Shown here: piece by piece, positions 44,900 through 56,272 of the stretch
Layout of the letters: every line of letters begins with the position of its first letter
Numbering within the stretch: position 1 is the stretch's first letter
NCBI GenBank assembly: GCA_026545225.1
Contig: CM048846.1
Coordinates: 83,655,270-83,719,269 of the forward strand
DNA length: 64,000 bases
Origin: Cornus controversa
Taxonomy: Eukaryota; Streptophyta; Magnoliopsida; Cornales; Cornaceae
Reading direction: 5' to 3'
Program-made: the position numbers and the translations under genes
The notes under the pieces: model-generated
What the model saw: only the letters and a program-made list of their open reading frames with translations
What the model was told of the DNA's origin: nothing
Databases searched by the model: none

Positions 44900-45953
44900 C
44901 AGTGGCGGAGCCACCGTGTACATGCCCCTCCAAAATAAATTTTTTTTTTACTAGTATATGCATATTTTTTTTTGTAATTTCAAAAATGCCCCCCTCACAT
45001 TTTTCTTTTACCTCCAGTAAGTTATTGACAGTGAAGACCCAAGAGGACATATTGGTCATTTAGTCTTGTAATGTGTTAAAAGATAAAGTAACAGAATTTC
45101 TTTGCATGTAATACATGCACATGTATGTATGAATACTTGAATTTTCTTTAAATTTTAAAAATTCGTAACATCTCCATTCTAAGTCAAAACATTGTGAAAG
45201 TGGTACTCAAATGGAGATTCTCCGAATTCTATATTCAATGAATTTAGTTTTACTTTCAAGCCTGAAATGCAGAGTTCTTTGGTTATGGTTGGGAGAGATA
45301 TACGGCTTAGAGCGATGTATATTGTCGTTTATAAGATATCGCTTCGTAATAATAAGTGGGCACTGTAGCTGCTACAATGCCCACTTTGTTTGGAATTTTA
45401 TTTTGGAAGCTAGGTTTTGACACTTCCAAAATAAGAAGGAAATTGGCAGCCGGATTCTATAAAAATTTGGAACTTCTGAAAATGAAAATGAGTTACCAAA
45501 TAAGTTATATACTGTAGCTTTCACTTTTTTGGAAATGGAAGTAGAAATTTGAAAATGGAATGGTTTCAAAACAGCCTCTAAGGATTCTATTTCTAATTTT
45601 CTTTCAATAATATCAGCTTATTGTCTTTGATTCATTAATTTTTTTTGGCAATGAGATTTGTGATGTTGCTCCTATTTCATGATTTTGGTTTTATGTTTTC
45701 TCATTAATAATCATTATCACTAACAAAGAAACAAGATTGACTAAATTCACTTTTTTAGGTGAATTAAAAGTCAAGAACTGTTTTTGTATCTTTTAGTTCA
45801 TTAAGATTGACTGAGCAGTATAGTGTTTTGTTGTGTTTTTTCATTTTTTGTTTGCCTTTTGACGTGAAAATTTTATATTTGTCATATTAGTATTTTTTTT
45901 CTCCAACCAAAATACACTACGCCCCCTAAAATGGAATCATTGCTCTGCCCCTG
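44900..45953. mobile_element. hAT element in copy 1, 8-bp duplication
   Basis: It begins CAGTGGCGGAGCCACCG; the right end, reverse-complemented, begins CAGGGGCAGAGCAATG. CCTCTTCT flanks it exactly (44892-44899 and 45954-45961). It encodes no transposase, so it is non-autonomous. The counterpart in the other tandem copy (47860-49096) has the same ends and flanks, so it was present before the duplication. Confidence 0.92.
45253..45576. other. Block unique to copy 1 within the hAT element
   Basis: Between AATTTAGTTTTA and CTCTAAGGATTC this block has no match in copy 2. It holds an inverted repeat GTGGGCACTGTAGC / GCTACAATGCCCAC around 45357-45385, so it may be a MITE with a central hairpin. Its termini (TTCAAGCCTG and CAAAACAGCC) are not clearly inverted. 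Confidence 0.6.
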
Positions 45954-46338
45954 CCTCTTCTAGCCATGGATTTAGAAGGGAATTATCTTCATCATTTCCA
46001 ACTTTCAACTATCCATCAAAGGAGTCTCTAGTTCAATGGTCTGATCTCTCTTTTCCAAGAAGAAATGTCGTACCCAATCATAAAGCTCCCTCTTGAGTGG
46101 GATTTGAGAGAGGTGAATATCGACAAGTCTTACTCTCATTTTTTAAAAAGACCGCTCGCAAGTCTTGAACCTGGGAGATCACTTTGAATAAGAGCCCTTG
46201 CCATTCCACCATAGAATACAACACAAGTTGAAGTATTCAAATCCTTTGAAGCAGCAACTTGGGAACAATAGGGGATGAAAAAACATGCACAAGTGGAAAG
46301 AAGGGGTTGCCTCCAAATTGGTCACACTACAATATTTG

Positions 46339-46360
46339 CCTCCAAATTGGTCAAACATAG
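46339..46360 (+). other. Filler at the tandem-duplication junction
   Basis: The 22 bases between the copies begin CCTCCAAATTGGTCA, a repeat of sequence about 28 bp upstream (46310-46324). Such templated filler suggests break repair with local template switching. Confidence 0.7.
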
Positions 46361-47859
46361 CCTAAAGGTCACATCTCTTGAAGGAAAGGATATTCGGTGC
46401 ACCGGGTGTATCGTGCATCGGACACATTTAATATTTATTCCTCTTGAAGCTTGACTTGTGAATAAAGTGGCAGAGCTAAAAAAATTTATCTAGCGGGAAT
46501 GAATTTGAATTTTAATAAGATTAAAAATCTTTTGAACAAAATAATGAAAAGAAAATTGTAAATTTTAATTGATAATATTTCCTTTCCACACATTTATAAT
46601 TATATGTCCAAAAATTTGAAAGCGTTGCATTCTGTCTTGTTATTTCTTGGAGAAAAAAATATAATAGAGAAGTATTATTTTTTTCGGAAATTAATAGACA
46701 AGTATTATCCGGTAAGAGTCTTTTTACAATCTTGGTTACAAACTTACAATTACCAAAAGCTATACATGAAAAAAATAGAATAAGAAAAAAATTGAGTCCC
46801 CACTGAACCTAACTCTGAATATATATAGTTATAAACTGTTCCAATTTAATCAACTTGATTATATTTATTATTTTATTATGTTGGAATAAAATGAGAAATA
46901 CATCTTAAATTTAGTTCGTACATGCTGGCTGCTGGCAGTGGTGTGGGTCATTTCTTTTTCTTTGGGCAAGCAAGTGTAAATAACAATCCAATGTTGTTTT
47001 TAGAATATTTGCATGTTTCGAATTCATTTTTCCAAATCAAGAATTAAATATAGCCGTTGCTTTTGTAATGAGAGTCAATAAAAGGTACTATCTTAAATGT
47101 TTGGTGATGCATTATACATTTATATATATTATTTTTATGATTAAAATAATTTTTAATTTATTTGGTAACAATATTGTTTAAAGCAATTCTAAAACTAATT
47201 TTACAACAATATCCTTTAATAAACCACGTGTTCTTATATTTGATAATAGTAAGACTTTATATATATATATATATATAAAGATAAAATTCTCTTTACAAAA
47301 ATAAAAAAGTTATTCTAAGAAAAAACAGTTACATAAAATATACAAACGCTACTCATAACATAGATTTAAAAACTAAAAAAACTAACTTCTTTCAAAAGCT
47401 CGAGTCAGCTAAAATCTCCACCATTTAAATTAACTTTTATTTTTTTTGTTATCAAACATATTTAAAAACCAAATTTTAAAATAAAAGTGGTTTAACAGCA
47501 ATTCCAAATTGGCTCTAAGTAGAACTGAGTCATTTTGGACAAGGGGACTGCTTATGATCATGAATCAGATGCTTGTTCTGGGCACCAATCTAGAGCCCCC
47601 AACATAGACGTGTTCAAAAATCTCTTTGATATACACATACAGATAGCAAAACTCTTCTGCATTGAAGCATATAGGGCCTTGATTTATATTTGATTGCATG
47701 TACTTCGAGCTATGCTTAGAGATTGAATCTAGCAGCATGTAACGTTCAACAGTGCAAACATCTTAGAAAGGAGGGAGAAATGAAGGGCTTGACTATAGTC
47801 GGGTATCATATCATTAGTACCCCAGATATTGTATATTTTCTCCTTGGAAAGCCTCTTCT

Positions 47860-49096
47860 CAGTGGCGGAGCCACCGTGTGCCCAGAGCACATGCCCCCCA
47901 GAAATAATTTTTTTTTTTTACTAGCATATGCATCTTTTCTTTTTGCAGATTTCAAAAATGCCGCCCCTCACATTTTTCTTTTACCCCCGGTAAGTTGTTG
48001 ATGGTGAAAACCCAAAAGGACATATTGGTCATTTAGTCTTGTAATGTGTTAAAAGATAAAAGTAACAGAATTTCTGTGACATGTATGTATGAATACTTAA
48101 ATTTTCTTTAAATTTCAAAAATTCGTAAGGTCTTCATTTCAAGTCAAACATAGTAAAAGTCGTACTCAAATAGAGGCTCTTCGAATTCTATATTCAATTA
48201 ATTTAGTTCTATCGAAAGATTTTATTTGAAGTGGAAGTTATGAGACTTTAAGTGAGATGAGGGAAGAAAAATATATATACATTTAATTGCCTTGTGCTTC
48301 ACTTGTGTGTATTATATACGTCGAGGAAGAGTGAAAAAGGATTGTCTTTTCTAATACGAACATACATATATTTGTATATATATTTTCTTAAATTTGTTTT
48401 ATATCACTTTTTAAACTTGAAAATTGATAACTCATTGAAAACTTGGGTCTCAATTGAGTATCTTGAAGTCGTCTCTTCAATGAAAATAGTTTGTGGAACA
48501 TTTATTTGGAAAAAAAAAATTAACTAAGCTTCAAGGGTATTGTGTTTTTCAATTTTAATTATCAAGCTAATTATAAGGTTTGAACTCAAAATCTTTTTTG
48601 ACTTTGATACCATGTTGACAACCATCTACTCTAAAAGCTTAAGTTATTAAAAAATGTGTAACTTGAATATATAAATCCTTCAACGGATACTTTAGTTCTC
48701 TAAATGATTCTATTTCTAATTTTCTTTCAATAATATTAGCTTATTATCTATGATTCTTTAATTTTTTTGGCAATGAGATTTGTGAAGGATTGATGGTCAG
48801 ATTATGTTGCCCCTATTTTATAATTTTCATTTTTTGTTTTCTCATTAATAATTATTATCTCTAACAAAGAAACAAGATTGACTAAATTCACTTTTTTAGA
48901 TGAATTGAGAGTCAAGAACTGTTTTTGTATCTTTTAGTTCATTAAGATTGATTAAGCACCATAGTGATTTTGTTGTGTTTTTTTATTTTTTGTTTGTCTT
49001 TTGACGTGAAAAATTTATATTTGTCGTATTAGTATTTTTTTTTTTCACCAAAATACATTGCACCCCCCCTGAAATGAAATCCTCGCTCTGTCCCTG
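47860..49096. mobile_element. hAT element in copy 2, 8-bp duplication
   Basis: Same ends and CCTCTTCT flanks (47852-47859, 49097-49104) as the element at 44900. It is longer because of the 480-bp insertion inside it. Confidence 0.92.
48211..48690 (-). mobile_element. 480-bp insertion unique to copy 2
   Basis: Flanked by TTTAGTTCT at 48202-48210 and 48691-48699, where copy 1 has a different block. On the minus strand TTGTCAACATGGTATCAAAG (near 48606-48625) looks like an LTR end plus Met-tRNA binding site, so it may be a tiny LTR-type element. A 9-bp flank is unusual for LTR elements, so the type is open. Confidence 0.6.
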
Positions 49097-49516
49097 CCTC
49101 TTCTAGCCATCGATTTAAAAGGAAATTATCTTCTTCATTTCCAACTTTCAACAATCCATCAAAGTAGTCTCTAGTTCAATGGTATTATCTATCTTTCTGA
49201 AGAAGAAAGGTCGTACCCAGTCATAAGACTCCTGCTTGAGTGAAATTTGAGAGGTGAATATCAGCAAGCCTTACTTTTATTTTTTAAAGAAGCCGCTCTC
49301 AAATCTTGAACATGCAACAGTCATCGCACCATAGAATACAACAAAAGTTGAAGTATTCAAATCCTTTGAAGCAGCAACTTGGGAACAATAGGGATGAAAA
49401 AACATGCACAAGTGGAAAGAAAAGGCTGCCTCCAAATTGGTCACTACAATATTTGTTTCTTTGCTTATTTCCATTTCACAAGCATACTCTGTTGTTAGAG
49501 ATATGCTTTTATAATG

Positions 49517-49519
<3 letters not shown>

Positions 49520-49559
<40 letters not shown>
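49520..49559. repeat. AT dinucleotide microsatellite
   Basis: About 40 bases of (AT)n abutting the next MITE. It lies just beyond the end of the tandem duplication. Confidence 0.8.
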
Positions 49560-49564
<5 letters not shown>

Positions 49565-49740
49565 ATGATCTCTTGCTCACCGGTGAATAAAAAATTTATC
49601 GACACCAAGCATATTAACCGTTAGACGTGATTGTTAAGTTTTTTTTGATAATTGCCTTTTTTTATATCAATCACATCCAACGATTAATGTATTTGGTGTA
49701 GATAAATTTCTTGTTCACCGATGAGCAAGATATTATTACT
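49560..49740. mobile_element. Foldback MITE, family A (copy 1)
   Basis: The two halves are inverted copies of about 75 bp. The left contains ATGATCTCTTGCTCACCGG and ACACCAAGCATATTAACCG; the right, reverse-complemented, contains ATATCTTGCTCATCGGTGAA and ACACCAAATACATTAATCG. The same family recurs at 63093. AT-rich flanks hide any TA or longer duplication. Confidence 0.75.
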
Positions 49741-49759
49741 ATATATATATATATATATA

Positions 49760-51540
49760 TGTATATACACACGTGCGCGTTAGTGTATTAGATTCGGTGC
49801 TTATTGGGTCAAACAGCAGCTTGAGTACTTAAACAAGACAACTGACAAGTCACTACTGTCCAATGACCAAAACAGAAATAGATAGAATAAAGTATTATCC
49901 TTACATGCACCATTATTTATTTTTAGTTTTTTTAAGAAGAATTTTTTTGTTTATTCTAATAGCTCTGAAACAAGTCAGCTTTAACTCTCTACCTTTCGGT
50001 TTAAAAGAAGAGAAAACAGTACTCGACAGACTTCCGTAATTGAAACAAATCAGCAAGGTTAATCTTCCCACTGACATCATAGGCTTAATTAATTTCAGAA
50101 ATCATTAGATTAGACTCTAATACACCAATTAAGCAGAAGATATTAAACATTTAAAATCATGTCTCATAGATGGGGCATGGACAAACATTTTGCACCAAAT
50201 CAACACTCTATTTTACTACTTTTCACACAGTAAGGATAAAGTATGGACCCTTATTCAAGGACTAAAAGAAGAAAATCTTTTTGATATAATATATATATAT
50301 ATATGTTTGATGATTAATGTCCACGTATGTGTGCGTGTATATAACTGTATACTACTATTAAATGCACCTGGATTTTCTATAACTTTTTTTTTAATTTTTT
50401 TATATGATCATTAGTTAACTTAATTTTTATATATTTATATATATATATATATATAGATAGATACTATTTTTTATTTTTTATATTATCTTAATTTATATTT
50501 ATTTTTTTATATATAAGTGATCAAAAATTGTGTGAAAGACAAACTCTACTACTTAGCAAATTCTCTTGAATACATAATATATTTTCAATTGAATTTCCTT
50601 TTATGTTTTAAGCAAATGTTGAAGTTAGCCTTACTTTTACGTTATTGATTCATGACACTAAAGCTCGAGATTTTTTTTTTTGTTTCGTTACATATAGTTT
50701 TGTTTCATTACCTTCCTCTATTATTTTGATGACAATTGTATTACGAGTTGTTGTTGGGATGTGTTATTTCATAGATTTACGAACTTCATTAATTGTTTAT
50801 ATTTTAAAATAAAATATATTAATTTGAATAAAAGCATTCTTGAATATTAAATATAACATGCTATTAAATTCTTCATTCACTATGTTTTTTTTACCATTCG
50901 CCTACAATTTTTTCCTATTGGCACATGCTTTTTGGCAGTGATTGGTGGACATCTTAGAGAGATTTTTGATGTGCTTGATAGTCAACCAGTTTACATTGCT
51001 AGGAAAGTTGAGTGGGATGATATTTTTACTAAGAAAATTCATAAAGTCTCCGAGTTCGAGCTGTTTTTTATAGTGACTTTTGTGTCAATGATTGAAATAA
51101 ACACTTTAAAAAACAAATCAAAGTATTTGTTGCTATTATGTAATAAAGTCGCAGATGTATTTTAACATTACTATTTAATAAAATTTATTTCACTACATTT
51201 AAATTCAATCCATTTTTTTTCTTCTTATATAAATTAAAAATATTACTAAAAAAATCACAAACTTGACTTGGGTTGCAGCTCAGCCAGTCTGACTTGTCAA
51301 GCAACAATAGCTGAGCCAGCAAGGCAGAACCCACCTGCCGTCACCACTCCCTCCATACCTTCCCAACACCCCAAATATACTACTCGTACTATACTATTAT
51401 ATATATATATATATATATACATATTTATATGGTATTAAATTTATACACTCCTATTTAACTCCATTATTTCATTATAGTATTACAATAAAAACAAAGACCC
51501 ACTTCAACTTCCCAATTTTACCCTCCTTATTCATCACAAT
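49760..51540. other. AT-rich intergenic stretch, no gene seen
   Basis: Upstream of the ABA receptor. An ORF of 77 codons at 50932 is not recognisable. AT microsatellites occur at about 50287, 50438 and 51393. The last 250 bp probably include receptor promoter sequence. Confidence 0.35.
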
Positions 51541-51548
51541 TCCCCCGA

Positions 51549-51651
51549 TATAAACAAATAAATTGGTTTTTATCTCCACTCCCTCTCTCCGTCTCTCTCC
51601 CCCCACTTTCTCACTCTAAACCTCTCATTTTCTCTCTCTGCAGCTGCACTG
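51549..51651 (+). promoter_or_regulatory. TATA box and CT-rich leader of PYL1
   Basis: TATAAA at 51549-51554 lies about 100 bp above the start codon. It is followed by a pyrimidine-rich stretch (CTCCCTCTCTCCGTCTCTC and similar, 51578-51640) typical of plant core promoters and 5'UTRs. Transcription probably starts between about 51580 and 51600. Confidence 0.55.
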
Positions 51652-52251
51652 ATGGAGGAGAAAGGAGAGACCTCCTCAATGGAAACCACCACGACCCACC
51701 ACCTGACGATCCCACAGGGTGTGACCCAGGACGAGTTCGACGAGTTGAAACCGTTGATCGCCGAGTTCCACAACTACCAAGTCAACACGGGCCAATGCTC
51801 CTCCCTACTCGCGCAACGCGTCCACGCGCCGTCCGACACGGTGTGGTCGGTCGTGCGACGTTTCGACAAGCCCCAATCGTACAAGCATTTCATCAAGAGT
51901 TGTGCCGTGAAGGAAGGTTTTAACATGGCCGTAGGGTGCACGAGGGACGTGAACGTCATATCGGGGTTACCGGCTGCAACCAGTACCGAGAGGCTGGACA
52001 TACTGGACGACGACCGACACGTCACCGGGTTTACTATAATAGGGGGTGAGCACAGGCTGAGGAATTACCGGTCGGTGACGACGGTGCATGGGTTCGAGCG
52101 TGACGGGAGGATCTGGACCGTTGTTTTGGAATCGTACGTCGTGGATGTGCCGGAAGGGAATTCGGAGGACGACACGCGTCTGTTCTCCGATACGGTTGTG
52201 AGGTTGAATCTGCAGAAGCTGGCGTCCGTCACCGAAGGGTTGGCACCGTGA
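51652..52251 (+). CDS. PYL1: Abscisic acid receptor, PYR1/PYL1 type
   Basis: Intronless, 199 residues, START-like (Bet v 1 fold) ABA receptor. Family knowledge: with ABA bound it inhibits clade A PP2C phosphatases and so releases SnRK2 kinases, in cytosol and nucleus. Visible landmarks: YKHF with the ABA-contacting Lys78, the gate loop SGLPA (104-108), the latch GEHRL (132-136), ESYVVDVPEGNSEDDTR (160-176) and the C-terminal helix LNLQKLASVTE. His79, equivalent to PYR1 His60, suggests the dimeric PYR1/PYL1-PYL3 class, and wording such as RDVNVISGLPA and RLRNY is closest to PYL1. A second in-frame ATG at codon 10 could also start. Stop TGA at 52249-52251. The coding GC content is far above the flanks. 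Confidence 0.96.
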   Translation: MEEKGETSSMETTTTHHLTIPQGVTQDEFDELKPLIAEFHNYQVNTGQCSSLLAQRVHAPSDTVWSVVRRFDKPQSYKHFIKSCAVKEGFNMAVGCTRDVNVISGLPAATSTERLDILDDDRHVTGFTIIGGEHRLRNYRSVTTVHGFERDGRIWTVVLESYVVDVPEGNSEDDTRLFSDTVVRLNLQKLASVTEGLAP

Positions 52252-53561
52252 TGGTGACGGCAAAGAACAGGTGATGTGAATAATCAAATCAAAAAGGATT
52301 TAATGGAAAAACGAATTGGAAATAGAATTTTTATTTTCTTTTTTCTTTTTAATTGGGGTTTTCTTCTTCTTTTACTTTCTTCAAGTTTCGGAAAATGTTT
52401 TTTTTTTCTTTTCTTTTGGGTTTTCTGTTTTACTTTTTCATTTGAAATTACAAAAACATCCTTTGTCAATACAGAATGATTGGAGCGCCACTCGATCCTG
52501 GAATTGTTATGAAAAATGAGGGCATTTTAATCAATTATGTACATAAACGACATTGTTTGTGTAATTTCATGTTGTGGAAAATTTTATTCCGAAGGGGCAA
52601 TGTTGTCTATCAAATCTGCAATTTTGTTTCATTGACAAATTAAAAAAATTCTTATACATTAAAGTTGGAATTTTTGTAAAAGAACTTTTTGAAGTTTGGA
52701 AGGACTTTTTAGGCCTAAGAATCTTCCACAAAGGGCCCTGGTCATTAAGGCTTCAATATCTCGTCTTTACTATATAAGTACTCTTGTTTTTGTCTAAAAA
52801 CTAACTACCATAATATTTTGAAAATTGTAAGAATTCAACCAGAACTTTATTTTTCATTATTATAAGAAATTTTATTTTTTATTATTATAAAAAATTATAA
52901 AAGATAAAATCTTATTAGTGGTGAGATTCTTTCACTATACAAAATTGTCGTAATATATAATAATTTATTCATGATTACAATCACTATACAACTAATACTA
53001 TGTTTGGTTGGGGAGGGGAAGGATGGAAGAGAGAGTGATGATTTAGATTTTCATATTTTTGATTGAAAGAAAGGGAAGAGAGTCATGAAGCAACGATGGA
53101 TGAAGCATTCCTCCTAATCGTCAATTTTCTATATGCTCAAAATTGGATGTAAGAGAGGATGAAAAGAATGAAAACTAATCTAAAAATATGAAATGTATAA
53201 TTTAACCTTCAATTAATTACAAAATATCCTGTTATATCTAATTGAAATTCTATCACATAAATAATTATCAAAACTATGTGAACTTTTTTTTTTTTTGATA
53301 AATACCAAAAAATATTTTTTATTTTTTGTAAAATTTTTTTTTTACAAAAAAAAATTGTTACTCTTTCGATCATTTCTACTATCATTTTCATTCAACGAAA
53401 CAGAAAGTGAAAGAAATACTATTCATTCTCTAAAGATATCTCATTCATTCCTCCTCTTTTCCTTCCATCCATTTTTCTATTTCTTCAATCTATAAAAGTC
53501 TAAAACTAAATTTGAATAAATTCTAAAGTTATGCTTTTTACCTTTTGTCCAAAACTAACCT
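52252..53561. other. 3' flank of PYL1, no further gene
   Basis: The first 350 bp are T-rich, suiting a 3'UTR, but no canonical AATAAA stands out. After about 53000, TATGTTTGGTTGGGGAGG and later CTTTTCCTTCCATCC suggest a worn MITE, not well enough defined to call. Confidence 0.35.
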
Positions 53562-53981
53562 CTAGTGTAGTAGACTAGCAGTGTTACAATCGCAAGTGTA
53601 TATAAATATAGAATTTTTTTTAAAGTTTAATATTCAACCAAGTAAACAATTGTAAATTCACCACCACCAGATGTAACTCTACAACTTAGTGATACTTTAT
53701 TATTTTTTAAAGTAGAAGATTCATAGTCATAGTCTAAGTCTAGAGCAGGTAGGTAGTGAGTTTCTTACAAGATACATACATCCATACATATATATATACA
53801 TACATCCATATATATATATATATAATTTGGTATAATAAAGACGAAAAAATCAATTTAACAATTAAAAATAATTTAAAAAATCAATTCAAAATATCTTTTA
53901 TTATTTACGATCTAAAATTACTTTATTTAACGACCACAATTGCAAGTGTTTGATAGTGTCGTAGACACGGACATACACTAG
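53562..53981. mobile_element. Possible MITE (CTAGTGTA ends)
   Basis: Starts CTAGTGTAGTAGACTAG and ends GACATACACTAG, so the outer 8 bp are inverted. Subterminal TGCAAGTGT / ACACTTGCA words are shared. The window's last bases (CACGAACAATACACTAG) look like another copy's end. No target duplication is clear. Confidence 0.4.
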
Positions 53982-54321
53982 TAAATATATATTTAAACAA
54001 TACAAATTCAAAATAACCAATAAAGATAAATTAAAGAGGTAATAATGACATGAAATTTACAAAAAAATATATCTATTGATTAGTTTGAATCAGCAAATTT
54101 AACTGATCTAAATTTTTCGATATATATATATATATATATTTGTCTTTATTCTCATAGGAATGTCAGGTGAGCATAACGTTGGTATTTCCATTCAATAAAA
54201 ATGCATCATTCAATACTATTGGCTTCACATTTATATAAAAATTGATAGTAACAAATTGAAATGATACATTTTCCCGAGAGTAAAATTCATGAAATACCTG
54301 ACTCACTCAATATTTATGAAA

Positions 54322-55061
54322 GGGTAAAATGCTCAAACACCCCCTCAAGTTTGGATTTATTACTCACAGATTAAACTTATGTTAAAAAAAGCTCTAACAC
54401 CTCCTCAGGTTTGGTTAAATTAGCCTTAACACCCCCTGTTGCCAACAATACCCTCAGATTCTTTCTCTATAAACTATGTAGCTTAAATAATACTTTATTA
54501 TTAAGTATAAACTATGTATCATAAATAATAATTTATTTAAAAAATAATATATTTAATAATAAACTATGTAGCATAAATAACAATTTATTTAACACATATA
54601 ATTAATAATAAATTATATAGCATAAATAATCATTTATATAACAAACTATGTAAATAATAATAAACTTTATTACATAAATAGTAATTTGTTTAACAAACTA
54701 TGTAACTAAAAATAAACTATGTAGCATAAATAACAATTTATTCAACAAATGTCTAATTAACAATAAACTATGTTGCATAAATAATAATTTGTTTTGAATT
54801 ATAAAATGTGTAAGATAAATAATAATTAATTTAACAAACTATGTAATTAAAAATTAATTTAACTAATAATGAACTATGTATCATAAATAGTAATTTATTC
54901 AACAAATATCTAATTAAGAGAAAGAATTTGAGAGTATTTTTGACAACAGGGAGTGTTAAGGCTAATTTAACCAAACTTGGGGGTGTTAGAGCTTTATTTG
55001 ACACAAGTTTAATTTATGAGTAATAAATCCAAACTTGAGGAGGTGTTAGAGCATTTTATCC
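54322..55061. mobile_element. 740-bp long-TIR (Mutator-like) element
   Basis: Arms of about 145 bp are near-perfect inverted copies: GGGTAAAATGCTCAAACACC at the left, and GGATAAAATGCTCTAACACC as the complement of the right. Flanks TTTATGAAA and TTTATAAAA make a 9-bp target duplication with one change. The interior (54470-54910) is a degenerate tandem array of units like AAACTATGTAGCATAAATAA. Non-coding. Confidence 0.85.
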
Positions 55062-55302
55062 TTTATAAAATGATACATTTTCACGAGGATAAACACACCA
55101 ATTCGTTGAAATACCTGACTCAATTAATATCTATTTCTTGTGAAGTACTCACTTGTTTGTCTCATAAATGGAATAAATTATTAAATGGTTCTTAGATCAT
55201 AGGTCATTTGATTGTCCTGTACGATTTTATCAAACTCATAATAGTTCAGTTTTCTTAACTAGAAAGTTTTTGACTAGATTACATGATTCATCATCATCTA
55301 AT

Positions 55303-55488
55303 AATTTATTTATCCACAAATGGGGGCAAATATGGACCAAAAAGCTGCTGCCCAAAAACACAAAGTAAAAACAATCTATTTTTGAAATTACATGAAATTA
55401 TTTATCCACAAATGGGGGCAAATATACATGGACCAAAAAGCTGCTGCCCAAAAACACAAAGTAAAAAGAATCTATTTTTGAAATTAGA
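55303..55488 (+). repeat. 92-bp tandem duplication
   Basis: Two almost identical units, both containing TTTATCCACAAATGGGGGCA and AAAAGCTGCTGCCCAAAAAC. The second unit has a 4-base insertion (ACAT). ORFs over it are repeat artefacts. Confidence 0.85.
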
Positions 55489-55508
55489 GTGAGCTGCACT
55501 AATGTTAT

Positions 55509-55862
55509 TATTGGTTCACAACAATGGAATGGAATGAACATTTTATTAAAGTGAGAATGAAAATAGAATAGAATGGTCATTCTCATTCTATTGTTTGGTT
55601 TCAATCATAAAATAATACAGGAATGGAATGATGATTATATTATTTTTGGTAACAAGATTTTATTTTTTAATGTTTATTGGAAATAAAATGATCATTTCAT
55701 AGGTTGAATAGTTGAATGAATTTTCATTCTTTTTCATTTCAAATGAATGATGCGGAAAGATCATCCCACTTTAATTTTTCTTACCAGACAAATGAATGGA
55801 TCCAAAAAGGTAATATTGGCATTTCATTTCATTTCATTCCATTGTTGTGTACCAAACGCACT
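55509..55862. mobile_element. MITE with CACAACAATGGAATG ends
   Basis: Left TTGGTTCACAACAATGGAAT; right, reverse-complemented, TTGGTACACAACAATGGAAT. The body is rich in GGAATG/CATTCC words. The flanking duplication is not clear. Confidence 0.65.
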
Positions 55863-56065
55863 ATAATAGTCTAATACTTTCCCAAATCAATAGAGGCTGG
55901 CAGTAGCAATGGTGCAAAAAAAACATAATAGTTTAGATATTTTAAAAAAATTGATGCTAGCTTATTACTATAAAAATTATTACTCGTTTATTTTTAAAAG
56001 GCAAAAATATATCTTAGTTTAAAAAATTGCTAGTGTGACTTTTAAATTCACGGGAACATATGTCA

Positions 56066-56071
<6 letters not shown>
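55863..56071. other. Short intergenic stretch
   Basis: AT-rich, no feature seen. Confidence 0.3.
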
Positions 56072-56106
<35 letters not shown>

Positions 56107-56108
<2 letters not shown>

Positions 56109-56272
56109 CTAAATGATTCGGTCCGATTTTGATAGATACGAAACCATAATTGAATCGAAAATTACGGATTAAAATTTTTGAGATCGTGACCGAATCGAAA
56201 GTAAAAAATTAAATCATTTTGTCAGTTCGGATTCGATTTTTTAATTTGAACAAATTTTTGTACACCCCGAAC
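56107..56272 (-). mobile_element. hAT-like MITE end (TTTGTACACCCC)
   Basis: GATTCGGTCCGATTTTGAT-type words lead to TTTTTGTACACCCC, resembling the inverted TAGGGGTGCACAAAAA terminus seen at 34267. Only one end is present, behind an AT microsatellite. Confidence 0.4.

Larger units (their letters stand above)
43183..46338 (+). repeat. 3.1-kb tandem duplication, copy 1
   Basis: From CCTAAAGGTCACATCTCTTG to CTACAATATTTG, this segment is repeated at 46361-49455 with only scattered differences by eye. Non-coding. Copy 1 alone carries the 218-bp MITE at 44456 and a 320-bp block at about 45253-45576. Both copies carry the same larger hAT element. Confidence 0.9.
46361..49455 (+). repeat. 3.1-kb tandem duplication, copy 2
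   Basis: Second copy of 43183-46338. It lacks the 218-bp MITE, has a longer AT tract at about 47261, and carries its own 480-bp insertion at 48211-48690. No gene is visible. Confidence 0.9.

Noticed and set aside
49306-49590. 94-codon frame
   Set aside because: The C-terminal part is pure AT-repeat translation and the rest is duplicated non-coding sequence.
50932-51165. 77-codon plus frame upstream of the ABA receptor
   Set aside because: The first 40 residues look somewhat protein-like, but there is no recognised family, start context or splice site. Left as non-coding.
51774-52287. Minus-strand frames opposite the ABA receptor
   Set aside because: Shadows of a GC-rich coding sequence.
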